Source: Eukaryota sp. TZLM1-RC (lineage: Eukaryota; Metamonada: BaSk clade). Taken from it: 64,000 nucleotides of DNA. The stretch covers positions 1,302,001 through 1,366,000 of the forward strand of contig JAUPSS010000004.1 of assembly GCA_040285825.1 (NCBI GenBank), given 5' to 3'. The stretch's first letter is position 1; the number at the start of each line of letters is the position of its first letter. The notes beneath the pieces are model-generated. The model made no database searches. It was not told the DNA's origin and saw only the letters and a list, made by a program, of their open reading frames with translations. The position numbers and the translations under genes were made by a program. Positions 42,467 through 53,023 of the stretch are shown here, piece after piece.

Positions 42467-45367
42467 CTATTTTCGGTTTAACAAAACTTCCAATCTAACT
42501 TGGGATTGAGGTAGAGCTAATTGTCCTTTTAAAACACTCTTTGACTCTTCGATTGCACAGTATCGGGGATAAACATCATTGAATTGGTCATAAGGATACT
42601 GAATACACCATGGAAAACAAGATAATTCAACTAAACATTCATTCTTAATAAGTTTAGCTGATTGAATTAAACCTTCATTCATGAACTTTGTTGGAGATAG
42701 GGAAGAAGGAAACAATGTATGTGCAGGTCTAATCAATTGAATGAATTTCAAAGAAGGAAAGTTTTGTTCAGTGATATTGGTAGGAATTGCTTCATGAAAT
42801 ATCAACTCCTTAATGTTTGGTAATTGAATTTCAATATTTACAGGTTCTTCCAACCAAATATCCAATCTAACAACGGATTGATGTAAAGGTATTCGTCCTT
42901 CTAATAATTGTTTTGAATTTTCAGTAGCAATAAATATGAATTGATCACAAGGATATTGAATACACCATGGAAAACAAGATAATTCAACTAAATATTCTTT
43001 CTTAATAAGTTGAACAGATTTAATTAAACCTTCATTCATGAACTTCGTTGGAGATAGGGAAGAAGGAAACAATGTAGGTGCAGGTCTAATCAATTGAATG
43101 AATTTCAAAGAAGGAAAGTTTTGTTCAGTGATATTGGTAGGAAATGCTTCATGAATAAATAATTGCTTCAATTCCTTAATGTTTGGTAATTCAAGATCGT
43201 ATCTCCCAGAACGAAATACTTCCAATCTAACAATGGATTGAGGTAAAGGAACTTGCCCTTCTACTATGTATCGTGAAATGTCTTGAGACATCACAACCAG
43301 CTCTTTTAATGATGTTAGATAGCTTAAATCAATGACCTCAATGTTTCTATTTCTCAGCACCAACTTCACTAGTGAAGAGGGTGATTGTTCTATATTGATT
43401 CCACAGTCAAGTTCCAGGTATTTAAGATTTGGTAAATGTGCAAAGTTTAAGGAAAACTTTCTAACAGATCTCCGCCAAGCATCAGGCTTAACAACCTCAA
43501 CATTTGGGAAAAATGTCAAGAACTCTGGATCAAAAACCACATTGAAGCAAACATCAAGTTTTTTAATTCTAGTATTACTTTGGGACCTTTATAATCAGTT
43601 AACAATTGCAATTGCAAATCATAAATATTTTCGTTTAAATTTAAATCTTGAGGATCTTTTAAAAATTCAAAACCATTAATCACTTGTTTAGCAAATTTAG
43701 CCACTTTCTTGCTAATGATACATTTAGTAAAGAATCTAGCTTTTGTATAAGGATGGTTACCAAACAATTTTTTCAAATATTGTAAATATTCAAAATAAAT
43801 TAATTTGATGAGACCACTAAACATGCTGTCCAAAGGTTGTATTGGATAATCAAAGGATCCAAGTATCTCAGAACCAAATACTTTGACAGGTTGCGGTCGA
43901 TCAATCAAATCACCAGTACCTAATTGACCTCGATAGTTCCTTCCCCAAGCCCAAACAGTGTTTTTGTTGTAGGCAAAAAGGAAGTTATAACCTACTGAAA
44001 TACCTTCTATATTAGTGAAAGCTTCAATCATTAGGGGTTGATTAGTGTCCTTACACAAATCACTGATTCTACTCAACTGACCCCAAACAAAAACTTTACC
44101 ATTGTTGTCAATGGCAGCGTAGATTCCATCATTGTATCGCGAATCTATCTCGTGACAACACCAACATGTTCAACCACTTATATGAACAATATTACTTAAG
44201 CCTGGACCTTTGATGGGTTTGTTACTGAATGGAATTTCATCGTCAAAAGCACTCCCCTTGTCGAACTTCCATACATCACCATTAACGTCAATAATAAATA
44301 AACAATCCCCAGAAAAGAAAAAGGAATTACGAAATGGTTTCCTGGGAGTAATATACTTGCTGACATCTATCTTGGTGGTTGTGGAAGCAGTATCAAGGCA
44401 TTCACCATCTGAATCATAATCCACGCAGTCTGTGTTGTGAAAAAAGAAAACACCATTAACATCAACTGCTACAAAAGAAGAACAGCACACAGACATAAAG
44501 ACAATTTTGTTGAGTCCTTCGATTGTCATATGAGTATCCCAATCAAATTTATACCTTTCAAAATGAATAACTTTCCCTCCTTCGATCAAAGCAAAAATAC
44601 TTCTATCCATGCAAGTTGAGATATAGAATTCCTTTAATTTGTCCCTGAATTGACAGTGTTTCATTAATTCTGCTCGGCTCAAATAGCCAACATCATCATC
44701 ATCATCATCAAGGGCTTTGTTTACCAAAAAGTCAAGCTCCTTAAGGGGAGAAAAGGTGATAAAGTCATTTCTGAAAGATGACAAAAATGGTGTGGCGATT
44801 AAGTTATGATGATAGGGAATAATAAATGCCCCAAAAATAAACCGCACCAGAAAAGATGAGTAGAAAAATATGTTTCTTACCAGCAAAAATGGACTTAACC
44901 CCAAACACTTTTTCCGATCGATCGGGGAAGTGTGCTAATTCTTGGTCAATTGGAGAGGGGTGATCTAATGTAGGATCTGAGGAGGCAGGTTGCAGAGGAC
45001 ATCCATTATTTACAATTGAGTCTGGTTTTTGGTCGGATTGTGGATCGAATGAATGGGGAGGAGAGGTGCATTGCGGAGAACTACATGGTAAGTCTGACAG
45101 TAGATAGTGATCAACAGAGAAACGAGAGGGACATTGTAATTCCTCATCAATGGTGGAGGAGAGTTCAGTGGTAGTTGGGATGGAGTCATGGGAAACATCG
45201 GAAACAGGTTGCGAGAAGCTATTTTGGCGTCCCCCTGGTTGAAATACAACCGGGGCTTCAAGCTCATGCTTGGGAGGGGGCTTTGGGCAACCTTGATCAT
45301 TACTGTCCTTTCCAGAACAAGAAATGATAGTGCTATCACAAGGCAAGCTGTCTTGGTTTTGACACAT
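42467..45367 (-). CDS. RCC1-repeat plus leucine-rich-repeat protein (with frame breaks)
   Basis: From ATG 45367 the minus-strand frames give: a Ser/Pro-rich N-terminus; RCC1 blades (VFGVKSIFAG, YAAIDNNGKVFVWG, NTVWAWGRNYRGQLGTGDLI); a BTB-like or linker region (YFEYLQYLKKLF); and a C-terminal LRR-like part (FPNVEV, FAHLPNLKYLELDCG, LPNIKELIFHEA). The LRR part holds two 119-residue repeats. An intron of 33 nt (44145-44177) would remove an in-frame TGA and rejoin the blade. Two other joins, near 44830 (at a G-run) and 43580, need single-base shifts or unrecognised introns. RCC1 propellers are protein-protein or chromatin/GTPase modules; the specific role is unknown. It may be a decaying gene. 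Confidence 0.6.
42592..43160 (-). repeat. Internal duplication of 357 bp (119 codons) in the LRR part
   Basis: Segments starting at 42592 and 42949 are highly similar (ITEQNFPSLKFIQLIRPA, then SSLSPTKFMNEGLI and LVELSCFPWCIQYP occur twice). The second half of each unit (42810-42948) is more diverged. Confidence 0.85.
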
Positions 45368-45539
45368 AATAGTGAGATGAAGATGAATGCACGTAAAAGA
45401 AAAATTTGGTTGATAAATGACTGTCAATAATTCCTTATCATGCATTTTCTTAGTCTTGAATTTTCTTACTGATCCAAAAGTGCTTTCGTTGGTGGTATAA
45501 AAAATTTTGTTCTTGAGTGGAAACTCCGGTTTGATCAAA

Positions 45540-45677
45540 TTCCTTTGATTGAGTTATATTCTTTATTGAAGTCTCTTGAAAACATGGTGCAGGAACTACC
45601 TATTGATGTGTGAAATAAGTGTATTCTTTCAAGTTTGCCTTCTGTGCCTTCCAGGTCTTTGACTTATCTTCAGCTTG
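45540..45677 (+). mobile_element. LINE family B, part left of the nested gypsy
   Basis: It encodes QELPIDVWNKCILSSLPSVP, equivalent to DVEKWGRCFPQSF in family A. The sequence continues after the gypsy at 53024, so the gypsy split this LINE. Confidence 0.75.
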
Positions 45678-45832
45678 TGATAATCTGCGGGGGTTAGACA
45701 TTATACCTGAATGTAGAGTAACTTATTACAAGGGAATGAGGATTTCCCTTAACTTAAGCGCATGGGCGCAATAATACAATAACTATTAATAAACTATAAA
45801 TAAACTATTATAAATATTATCCAAGGCTAACA
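45678..45832 (-). repeat. 3' LTR of the 7.3-kb gypsy
   Basis: On the minus strand it runs TGTTAGCC...GATTATCA. Differences from the 5' LTR include GGGCGC versus GGACAC near the middle. Confidence 0.9.
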
Positions 45833-47517
45833 CTGCCCTTTCTTCTTTTCGAGCGTCGAGGTCTGATAGGAGTTGGATTAACATTATTGTTAATATTATC
45901 AGAACGACGTTTACGGCGTGAAGGACGAGAGCGAGTATTAGAAATAGACTTGGAGAATTCTTTATAGGCAGAGGTGTTTTGAACAGTCGAAACCAGCTCA
46001 GTGGTAATATGATTGCCATGCCATTGGACTTGACAGTAATCACCATCCTGACTGAGGACTTTCTGGATCACGTGCTCTTCTGCATCGCCAGCAGCAACCC
46101 AGGAGTGAAATTCATCATCTGCTGGTAAACTGGAATGCCAAGGTTGGAGGTGCTTCACACTGGCTTTAACAACCATACCAGTACACAGATTCTTGATGTC
46201 AGCTGTGGAGGTAGAGGGTGTGTCAATAACTAAGAATGGTCCTTTGTAATTACCATGTAACTTAGCAGTGGAAGACGAAGCTCGTTTGACCAATTGGCCA
46301 GGAGAGAAAGGGTTGCCTTCGATTTGGGAATCATGAGGAGGAGCCTTGGAAGCTTGACGGTGCTCGGCTTCCTCCTGTTTCTTCTTCAATCTAGCAAATT
46401 TAGATTGAATGTCGTTGATATATGTTGACTCAGACGTTGAGCTTCCGAGGGTCTCTATGATTTTGTCGGGGTCAGCTCTTGGGCTAAAATCTGAACCAAA
46501 CATGAGCTCGTATGGAGAGTAACCTGTAATCGAACTCTTGGATGAGTTGATTAACAATTGTACATAGGGTATGTACTCTGACCATGCATCGTAGGCGTTA
46601 AAATCTACGAGCAGCTTCCTCAAATTCTGCAAAATGTCTCGGTGACGGCGTTCGACTAAACCGTTGGACTGAGAGAAGTGAGGGACGGACTTTGAGACCT
46701 CTTTACCCAAAAACTCACATAGAGCGTTGAAGACAGCTTTTGAGAACTCAGGACCGTTGTCACTATGATCTATGAACGGGATCCCGAATATCGCACATAC
46801 CTTCCATATGAGAGCGTCAGCGGTAAGGTTGGCGTTGAGTTCTTTGAGGGGGACTATGATAGTGAACCTCGTGAAGCTATCCACAAATACAAGAATGTAT
46901 CTGTGGCCGTCTTGATCTTCTGGAAGAGGACCAATGACGTCGACGTTAACTCTTGCAAATGGTCTGTCAGCCCACAAGGAACGAGTTGTAGGGACATGCA
47001 GTTTGGGGACTGCTGCTGTCTTCTGACAGGAGGGGCATTCCTGGATGTGCTTGGTCATGTCAGAAAGCATGTTAGGCCACCAGTAGTCGCTGTTCTTGAG
47101 CCTGAGGAGACCTTCTGCCTTACTGGGGTGGCCACCTTGCGGGAGTCCGTGTAGAAGGTTAAGCGTATCCTTAACCAGTGATTGAGGAATCACGATCTTG
47201 TGCTCTTGAGTTAGATAAAGATCTAGACGACTATCCAAAGTACAGTTGTTAAACGAGGTGTCCTGATTAGCGAGGGCTCGCTTTTGTTCGGACCTGATCT
47301 TGCAGAGCCATGGCTCGAAGAGTGGGAGGTCATTGGAGCATTTATCTTGAAGGATAAGCACCTTCTCGAATGTGTGGAGATCTTCAACGAAGCATCTCTC
47401 TGACTCAGTTTCATCAATCCTATTTGTGTAGTAGATAGGGTGAAACTCTTGGTCGTTGGAATGGACCAGATGGTTGATGGTATGATTGTCTTGGGGCGGT
47501 ACCATCCTAGATAGCAT
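45817..47517 (-). CDS. gypsy integrase (C-terminal pol)
   Basis: An intact 566-codon frame. It contains an HHCC zinc domain (GGHPSKAEGLL, then CPSCQKT), and the DDE core VNVDVIGPL, DNGPEFSKAVF and GLVERRHRDI. The C-terminal part (EEHVIQKVL, then VQWHG) is weakly chromodomain-like, as in chromoviruses, and ends with a basic tail. Integrase joins the cDNA to host DNA. The stop overlaps the purine tract and 3' LTR. Confidence 0.9.
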   Translation of the reverse strand: MLSRMVPPQDNHTINHLVHSNDQEFHPIYYTNRIDETESERCFVEDLHTFEKVLILQDKCSNDLPLFEPWLCKIRSEQKRALANQDTSFNNCTLDSRLDLYLTQEHKIVIPQSLVKDTLNLLHGLPQGGHPSKAEGLLRLKNSDYWWPNMLSDMTKHIQECPSCQKTAAVPKLHVPTTRSLWADRPFARVNVDVIGPLPEDQDGHRYILVFVDSFTRFTIIVPLKELNANLTADALIWKVCAIFGIPFIDHSDNGPEFSKAVFNALCEFLGKEVSKSVPHFSQSNGLVERRHRDILQNLRKLLVDFNAYDAWSEYIPYVQLLINSSKSSITGYSPYELMFGSDFSPRADPDKIIETLGSSTSESTYINDIQSKFARLKKKQEEAEHRQASKAPPHDSQIEGNPFSPGQLVKRASSSTAKLHGNYKGPFLVIDTPSTSTADIKNLCTGMVVKASVKHLQPWHSSLPADDEFHSWVAAGDAEEHVIQKVLSQDGDYCQVQWHGNHITTELVSTVQNTSAYKEFSKSISNTRSRPSRRKRRSDNINNNVNPTPIRPRRSKRRKGSVSLG

Positions 47518-47574
47518 GTCTGCCCAATGGTTCTCTTCCCTTTTTGTATGAACGATGTCGAATAGGAACTCAGA

Positions 47575-48910
47575 TCAGATGGGAAGCCACCTTCTGACTA
47601 TTCTGTTTTTGTTCGGAGCGGTTAACATGTATGTAAGGTTTTGGTCATCTGTGAAAATGATCAGGTGCCTTACTTTGATGTAGTTCTTGAAGCCACTTTC
47701 GGTAAGCATGAAAAGGATAGCATAAAGCTCTTTCTGTACCGTGGGCCAGTTCTGCTGGAAGTTAGCTAACAATCTGCTGAAGAAGCTGATTCGTCTACAT
47801 TTCTTATTAAATAAGGAAGTACCAAGGTCCTTAATGGGTTCTATTTGTTCCTAAGTAACGCCGCCAACTGCTGAATCAGAGGCATCGCAACTAATAAGTA
47901 CTTGGTTATCCACCGAAGGTAAGTTTAGAGGCAGATGCTCCGCGATCAGACGTTTAATTTCGGCTAAATGGTAATCGTGAGTGTCTTTCCAGTGCAAGCG
48001 ACGTGGTTTGTTATGTGTTAATTTGATGATCGGGGCAACATGCTTGGTTACCTGGGGAAGCCATTCCCTAATGAAGTTGACTGAGCCGATAAGGCTACGG
48101 GCGTCTTTCACAGTCTTAGGTCTGGGAAGATTCAGTAAAGACTCTGTGTGTGTAGGATCTATGGTCCTGGTTTTGTGTTGGAATCTGCTACCAAGGATCT
48201 TTATTGGGTGTCTAGAGGACACAAAATGGCACTTGGGCAGTCCAAGGCTAACTCTACGGGTTCGAGCCTTCTCGAGGACACGTCTTAGACATCCGAGGAA
48301 CTCGTTGAAAGTTCTACCTACTATAATGATGTTATCTATTTAGATGAATACACCGTCTCCGGAGAAGATGTCTGCCATAACGTTCTGGAAAACTGCAGGA
48401 ACGTTCTTGAGGCCGAAAGCAGCACGTTTAAACATGATACTTTTGCCAGGGATGCTTAAGGCAGTCTTCTCCCAGTCCTTTTCTGCAATTTTTAGCTGTC
48501 AAAAGGCTTTGGGGAGGTCAAGGGTACCGATGAAATTGGCTTCCGAAAGGAAGACTAGCACATCGGATATTCTAGAGAGATTAGGTTCTACGGGAACAGT
48601 GTTGGCGTTGACTCCGTCCTTGCCGCTGTAATCACCAGTAAGGCGAGGCTTACGATGATCAGGGTATACCACAAGACATACTGGAGAGCTGAACTCATGG
48701 TTCAATGGTACAGCAAATCCAGACTCGACGAGTTAATCGAAGATCTGTTCGGCGACTTTCTGTTTCTCGGGGTTTAACCTACGAGGGGGTCGTCTGACTC
48801 GAATACTTTCATCATGAAAGTTGATCTCCATTAGAGGACAGTCAATCCCATCAGCATGCGGCTTAAGGGTGAATGTCTCTTCTAACTCTTTCAAGGTTAG
48901 AAGTAAGGTC
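47575..48910 (-). pseudogene. gypsy reverse transcriptase and RNase H, interrupted
   Basis: RT motifs are recognisable (VYPDHRKPRLTGDYS, LKNVPAVFQNVMADIF), as are RNase H motifs (ISCDASDSAVGG, IIFTDDQNLTYML). At least two in-frame stops lie in RT: one after LDLPKAF (near 48497) and one where the Tyr of the YIDD box belongs; the box then reads IDN. Another stop lies near 48733. No functional RT is possible without these changes being sequencing errors. Confidence 0.85.
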
Positions 48911-51618
48911 TACTTGTCGTTATCACAGTCGAGGTTAATAGTACAACCAGAAGACTGTATGTGCTCCAACCAACGTCTGGGGACGTTGACAACATCTGAG
49001 ACTTGGGTAATTCGATGGTCGAATTCAGCCTCATGCAGAAGTAATGTACGATGTTCCTCATCCATCTTGATGAAGAGGCCTTCATCGTTCAATAAGCCTA
49101 GGTGATGCAACAGGTCTCTACCAATTAGTAACATATTGTTGCCAGGAATGATGGCCAAGCTATGTTTCACATGAACTAGTTGGGTTACACTACCGAGTCT
49201 GAAGCTCAGTGTGCCTTCTGCTGATCCTAAAGACTTTGACATGATGTTGTTTGCAGACTTAAAGTTTATGCAATGGTTAGTCTTTACCATGTTGCATCTC
49301 TCTGCTAAATCAACAGTGATGACTGATATCGAAGCTCCAGAGTCGATGATCCCTTCTATTTCGCAGTTATTTATTGAAAATTTCAATTTTAAATTTTTAC
49401 GTGCGATATCTGAGGTACGAACCACGAAGATATCGCTGTGGGACTCTGAGTCTGGGTTCGAGTCGAACTCATGATTGAAACAGGGTTTATTTTGTGGTTC
49501 TATCGTTGTAGCTGTTTTAAGATTCTGGGTAGTCAAAGGATTAGTTAAGCACTGAATCCACTGGTTGGAGACTGAGCTTTGTTTTATGTTTGGTGTTTTA
49601 CGTGTTGGAAAGTTGTCTTGCTCTATAGTAAACAAGGAACATTTGTTTGAACGTTGCTTTGGTGTATTACATGTTGGAGAGCTATCTTGCTCTATATCAA
49701 ACAGTGGATATTTATGTGAACGTTTATTACTGCTGGAAGGGCCCTTGCCTCTTCCTCTACATCTACCTCTGCCTCTACTACTACTACTACTATCTCTTGC
49801 CAAATATGCTTGAACTGCATCTGGGTTGGCATCTCGCCATTGCTTGGATCGCTGGCAATCAGGGTCGGGACATTCGTTAATAGTGTGGCCTGGAATACCA
49901 CAGAATCTACAGAGACCAGCTTTATCTCTTTCTTTCTTAATTTGCGACTTGCTCCTTTTGCTAAGTTGAGCAGGGTTAAATTTGCCTATTCGTTTCTTGT
50001 CCTTTGGGTTTGCTCTAACACAGTGACCCATATGTTGTTGATAGCTGTCACTGATGTTGGCCCTTTGCTCATCATAGGATCTTGCTGAACACCAACTCAT
50101 GTATTCAGCAGCCAGGATGTCAACAAATTGTTGTAATGTATGGTGTTGCCAAACATTGGGTGTGGACCATACAGTTCTCAGATTGTCGCTGATGGCCTGA
50201 ATACCAACAGAATCAATCATATGGGTTGCAATTTCCCAGTTTTGAATGCGCTGTAGGAAATGTTGACCATACAAGGCACGGTCGCTTGCCCTGACGTCAG
50301 AAATGGCAGTACTTCGTGAAACTGTTCTCATTAGCCTCACAGTGAAGTCGCCCCAGCGATTCCTAAAGTCCTGAATATTGCAATTCATCTGGACTCTATA
50401 TAACTGATTCCTCGCTGTTTCTAATGTACTATACTGGCTGAGGTGTAAAATTGATTCCCATATTTGCTCCTCATTAATGTTGTCGATAGCTGAGATACTA
50501 TCAGACATAGACGAAAACCTGCCTTGAGCTCTCAGAGCGGCCAAGCACTCTGAAGTAACACAGGAGGCAATCCTACGAGGGTCGACTTGAGCAGCAGCTC
50601 TGAATCGGTTCCACTCGTGGAGGGGGTTACCATATCTCTGATCGAGAGGGAGGTTCCGGTTTTCTCTGCTGATGGATTGAGGAGTAGCAGGAGGACGAGA
50701 ACGTTCCTCAAGTTGCCTTCTTAGTTCAGACACTTCTCTTGCTAGTCCGACTTGAGTAGGATCAGATTCATTGATATCTCTCTCTTCAATGGTCCTTTCA
50801 GTCCTAGCATACAGAATAAATCTGTCGATGAATTTCAAGATCCTTACTGGGTCAGAGATATCGTTGGCTTCCAGGGTGGGTTTTCTAGGACGACCACCTC
50901 TTTGTCTATCTCTGTCTCTATCTTGTGAACTCGCCATAGCTTCCATCAGTAGAGTTTTAGAATACTGAGGTGCTACATGAGTGTTAGATGGAGTTACTCC
51001 TAGGAGCCTAGGGTCCTGAGGAACCTGGGAAGGAGTTGATATATCTTGTGGTTGGACAACTACATGTTGTTGCACCGTCTCAACAGTGTCAGTAGTCGCC
51101 ATCGGCTCATCTTGTTGGTCATCTTGAGGCTCAATGCTCAAAGATGAGAAAACAGTGTCTGTATCTACTGGGTCAGCATCAGAGGTTCTCAATTCTACTG
51201 GGTCATGATCACTCGGATAGTAACTTTCCACATTACCATCGATATTAACCCAAAGAAGAGAACTTGAATTGGTGACACCAATGTTCTCCTGTACATTCAT
51301 AAGGGCATCCCTTAGAGGCCTATTCCTTCTATGCTCCGGACCAAAATATGACGCGCAATGGTCTGGTCTGCGGTCTTGAAGGTACAATCTCTGATAGTTC
51401 GTAGTGTAGGTGTACCACCATCCAGTCCTGAAGTCCCTGTTGATATAAATATCAAGAGAAGCGTTGTTTCCAGGGCTAAACCTGGGAAAAGGACATGGAT
51501 TACATCGGTTGAGGAAGAGATTCAGCTCATCACCAGCGAAGATCCTCTGTACACCTTCACGATGAGTCCTAAACCCTCCCAACAGTCTCCCGTTGAGGAT
51601 AATTTGGAGGAGGGTCAC
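48910..51618 (-). CDS. gypsy gag nucleocapsid and protease
   Basis: An open stretch of about 900 codons. It holds the capsid-like gag region, a CCHC zinc knuckle (CRFCGIPGHTINEC), a basic RG-rich linker, and an aspartic protease active site (IDSGASISVITVD) near the C-terminal end, followed by NNMLLIGRDLLHHLGLL. It overlaps the upstream gag frame by about 50 bp, so a programmed or accidental frameshift joins them. Confidence 0.85.
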   Translation of the reverse strand: MTLLQIILNGRLLGGFRTHREGVQRIFAGDELNLFLNRCNPCPFPRFSPGNNASLDIYINRDFRTGWWYTYTTNYQRLYLQDRRPDHCASYFGPEHRRNRPLRDALMNVQENIGVTNSSSLLWVNIDGNVESYYPSDHDPVELRTSDADPVDTDTVFSSLSIEPQDDQQDEPMATTDTVETVQQHVVVQPQDISTPSQVPQDPRLLGVTPSNTHVAPQYSKTLLMEAMASSQDRDRDRQRGGRPRKPTLEANDISDPVRILKFIDRFILYARTERTIEERDINESDPTQVGLAREVSELRRQLEERSRPPATPQSISRENRNLPLDQRYGNPLHEWNRFRAAAQVDPRRIASCVTSECLAALRAQGRFSSMSDSISAIDNINEEQIWESILHLSQYSTLETARNQLYRVQMNCNIQDFRNRWGDFTVRLMRTVSRSTAISDVRASDRALYGQHFLQRIQNWEIATHMIDSVGIQAISDNLRTVWSTPNVWQHHTLQQFVDILAAEYMSWCSARSYDEQRANISDSYQQHMGHCVRANPKDKKRIGKFNPAQLSKRSKSQIKKERDKAGLCRFCGIPGHTINECPDPDCQRSKQWRDANPDAVQAYLARDSSSSSRGRGRCRGRGKGPSSSNKRSHKYPLFDIEQDSSPTCNTPKQRSNKCSLFTIEQDNFPTRKTPNIKQSSVSNQWIQCLTNPLTTQNLKTATTIEPQNKPCFNHEFDSNPDSESHSDIFVVRTSDIARKNLKLKFSINNCEIEGIIDSGASISVITVDLAERCNMVKTNHCINFKSANNIMSKSLGSAEGTLSFRLGSVTQLVHVKHSLAIIPGNNMLLIGRDLLHHLGLLNDEGLFIKMDEEHRTLLLHEAEFDHRITQVSDVVNVPRRWLEHIQSSGCTINLDCDNDK

Positions 51619-52892
51619 AACGAACCGTGAGATTGTCTACTTCCTCCGTTGGGAAGTAGGGGCCTATTCTTCTGCGGATCCTAAAGCCGTGATCATTAGC
51701 CACTTCTGAACCCCAAAATGGGGGTAGAGCAGCAATGAGTTCATTGGGAGGAATCGATGCAGGATCTCCTTGCATTAACTCAATACCAGCATTGAGAACT
51801 AAGTTTTGGGCTTCAGTTCTCTGCTGAGTAGAGATGAAAGGAGAATCTGATTCCTGGGGCTGGCTTGGGGCTTGATAGGTGTTAGGCTGTGCAGCACTAA
51901 GCACCTGCCAAGCAGCAGGGACAGAAGAAACAACGTGACCTTGCTGAGGAGTCTGGCCAGAGGTTGGAGGGATATGAATTACTCCTCTAGTAGGAACTCC
52001 CGAAGGAGGAACAGGTGGAGCTGAATGGACTTCTGTAGGAGCTACCGTAGTAGGAGCAGAAGTATCAGGAAGACCTGCTACAGGAACTTCTCGAGAAGGA
52101 GTAGTAGGATTAGAGTTACCAGCAGGGACTGCAGGAAAAGCTGGTTGTTGCGGAGGGCTGCTTTCCATAGGAACTTCCGTAGAAAGGGTAGAAGGAGCTT
52201 GTTGTCCTTCCTCAGGAGCTTCCGTGGAAGGCGTGGAAGGAGCTTGTTGTCCTTCCTCAGGAGCTTCCGTAGAAGAAGTGGAAGGGATGACAGGAGCGCA
52301 AACAATAGGTGAAGTGGGAGACTCTACCATCTTGAGCTTCAACAGCTCAGATATCTTGTTGCTGGCCGAGTCAGGGTCAGTCTGGTTGATGATATACTTC
52401 AGATATTCATCTAAAGTACTGAACTGTTCAGGACCTAAAAGGGAATCTTCAACCTCTTCTTCAGAACCAGGGGGAGGAGAAAGAGGTACAAAGTTTTCCA
52501 CATTAGTGGGAGGAACAGGAGGACTGATAGGAACCACATGAACATCCGTGGATGGAGTGGAACCTTGACCCGGAGGGTGAGAGGAAGTGTCACTTCCCTC
52601 ACCACCAGAGGGTAGTCCTGTCCCAACTGAGGAGTGGAGTTTGGGAGGAAGAACTTGAAGCATTGGGTTGTGTGACAGAATCTCCAGAAGGAGGAGTCGA
52701 CACAGGAGGAGAAGAAGCATTGCTTCCCTCGGACCCAGTTGTCAAGGGTTGTTCTGGTCCCGACTGAGGAGTTCGGGAGGAAGAACTCGAAGGGTGAGAC
52801 GTAGGAGGATCAGTCCTACCAGTCTCGGAGTTGTCATTGGAACCACCCAAAGGTGATCCAATACGTATTGATGATCTGCGGGGGTTAGACAT
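51569..52892 (-). CDS. gypsy gag N-terminal region (starts inside the LTR)
   Basis: The ATG at 52892 lies within the 5' LTR, and the frame runs through the LTR end and primer-site region (MSNPRRSSIRIGSP). A frame break near 52600-52720 leads to a Pro/Ser/Thr-rich second frame with imperfect tandem repeats (STEAPEEGQQAPSTPSTEAP, DNA 52160-52290) and the ALPPFWGSE motif shared with the short LTR element's gag. This low-complexity head is unusual for gypsy gag. Confidence 0.7.
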
Positions 52893-53023
52893 TATACCTG
52901 AATGTAGAGTAATTTATTACAAGGGAATGAGGATTTCCCTTAACTTAAGCGCATGGACACAATAAAACAAAAACTAATAATAAACTATAAATAAACTATT
53001 ATAAATATTATCCAAGGCTAACA
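52869..53023 (-). repeat. 5' LTR of the 7.3-kb gypsy
   Basis: On the minus strand it runs TGTTAGCC...GATCATCA, followed by ATACGTATTGGATCACC, where TGG is a candidate primer-binding start at the same distance as in the two other LTR elements. Confidence 0.9.

Larger units (their letters stand above)
45678..53023 (-). mobile_element. Ty3/gypsy LTR retrotransposon, 7.3 kb, nested in a LINE
   Basis: It has two 155-bp LTRs (45678-45832 and 52869-53023) and a 4-bp target duplication CTTG (45674-45677 and 53024-53027). The interior on the minus strand carries gag, protease, RT, RNase H and integrase in the Ty3/gypsy order. A purine tract (AAAAGAAGAAAGGGCAG) precedes the 3' LTR. The gag ATG lies inside the 5' LTR. 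The LTRs differ at roughly ten positions, and pol has in-frame stops, so this is an older, inactive copy. Confidence 0.95.

Noticed and set aside
46765-47154. Plus-strand frame of 129 codons over the gypsy integrase
   Set aside because: Antisense shadow of the intact integrase frame.
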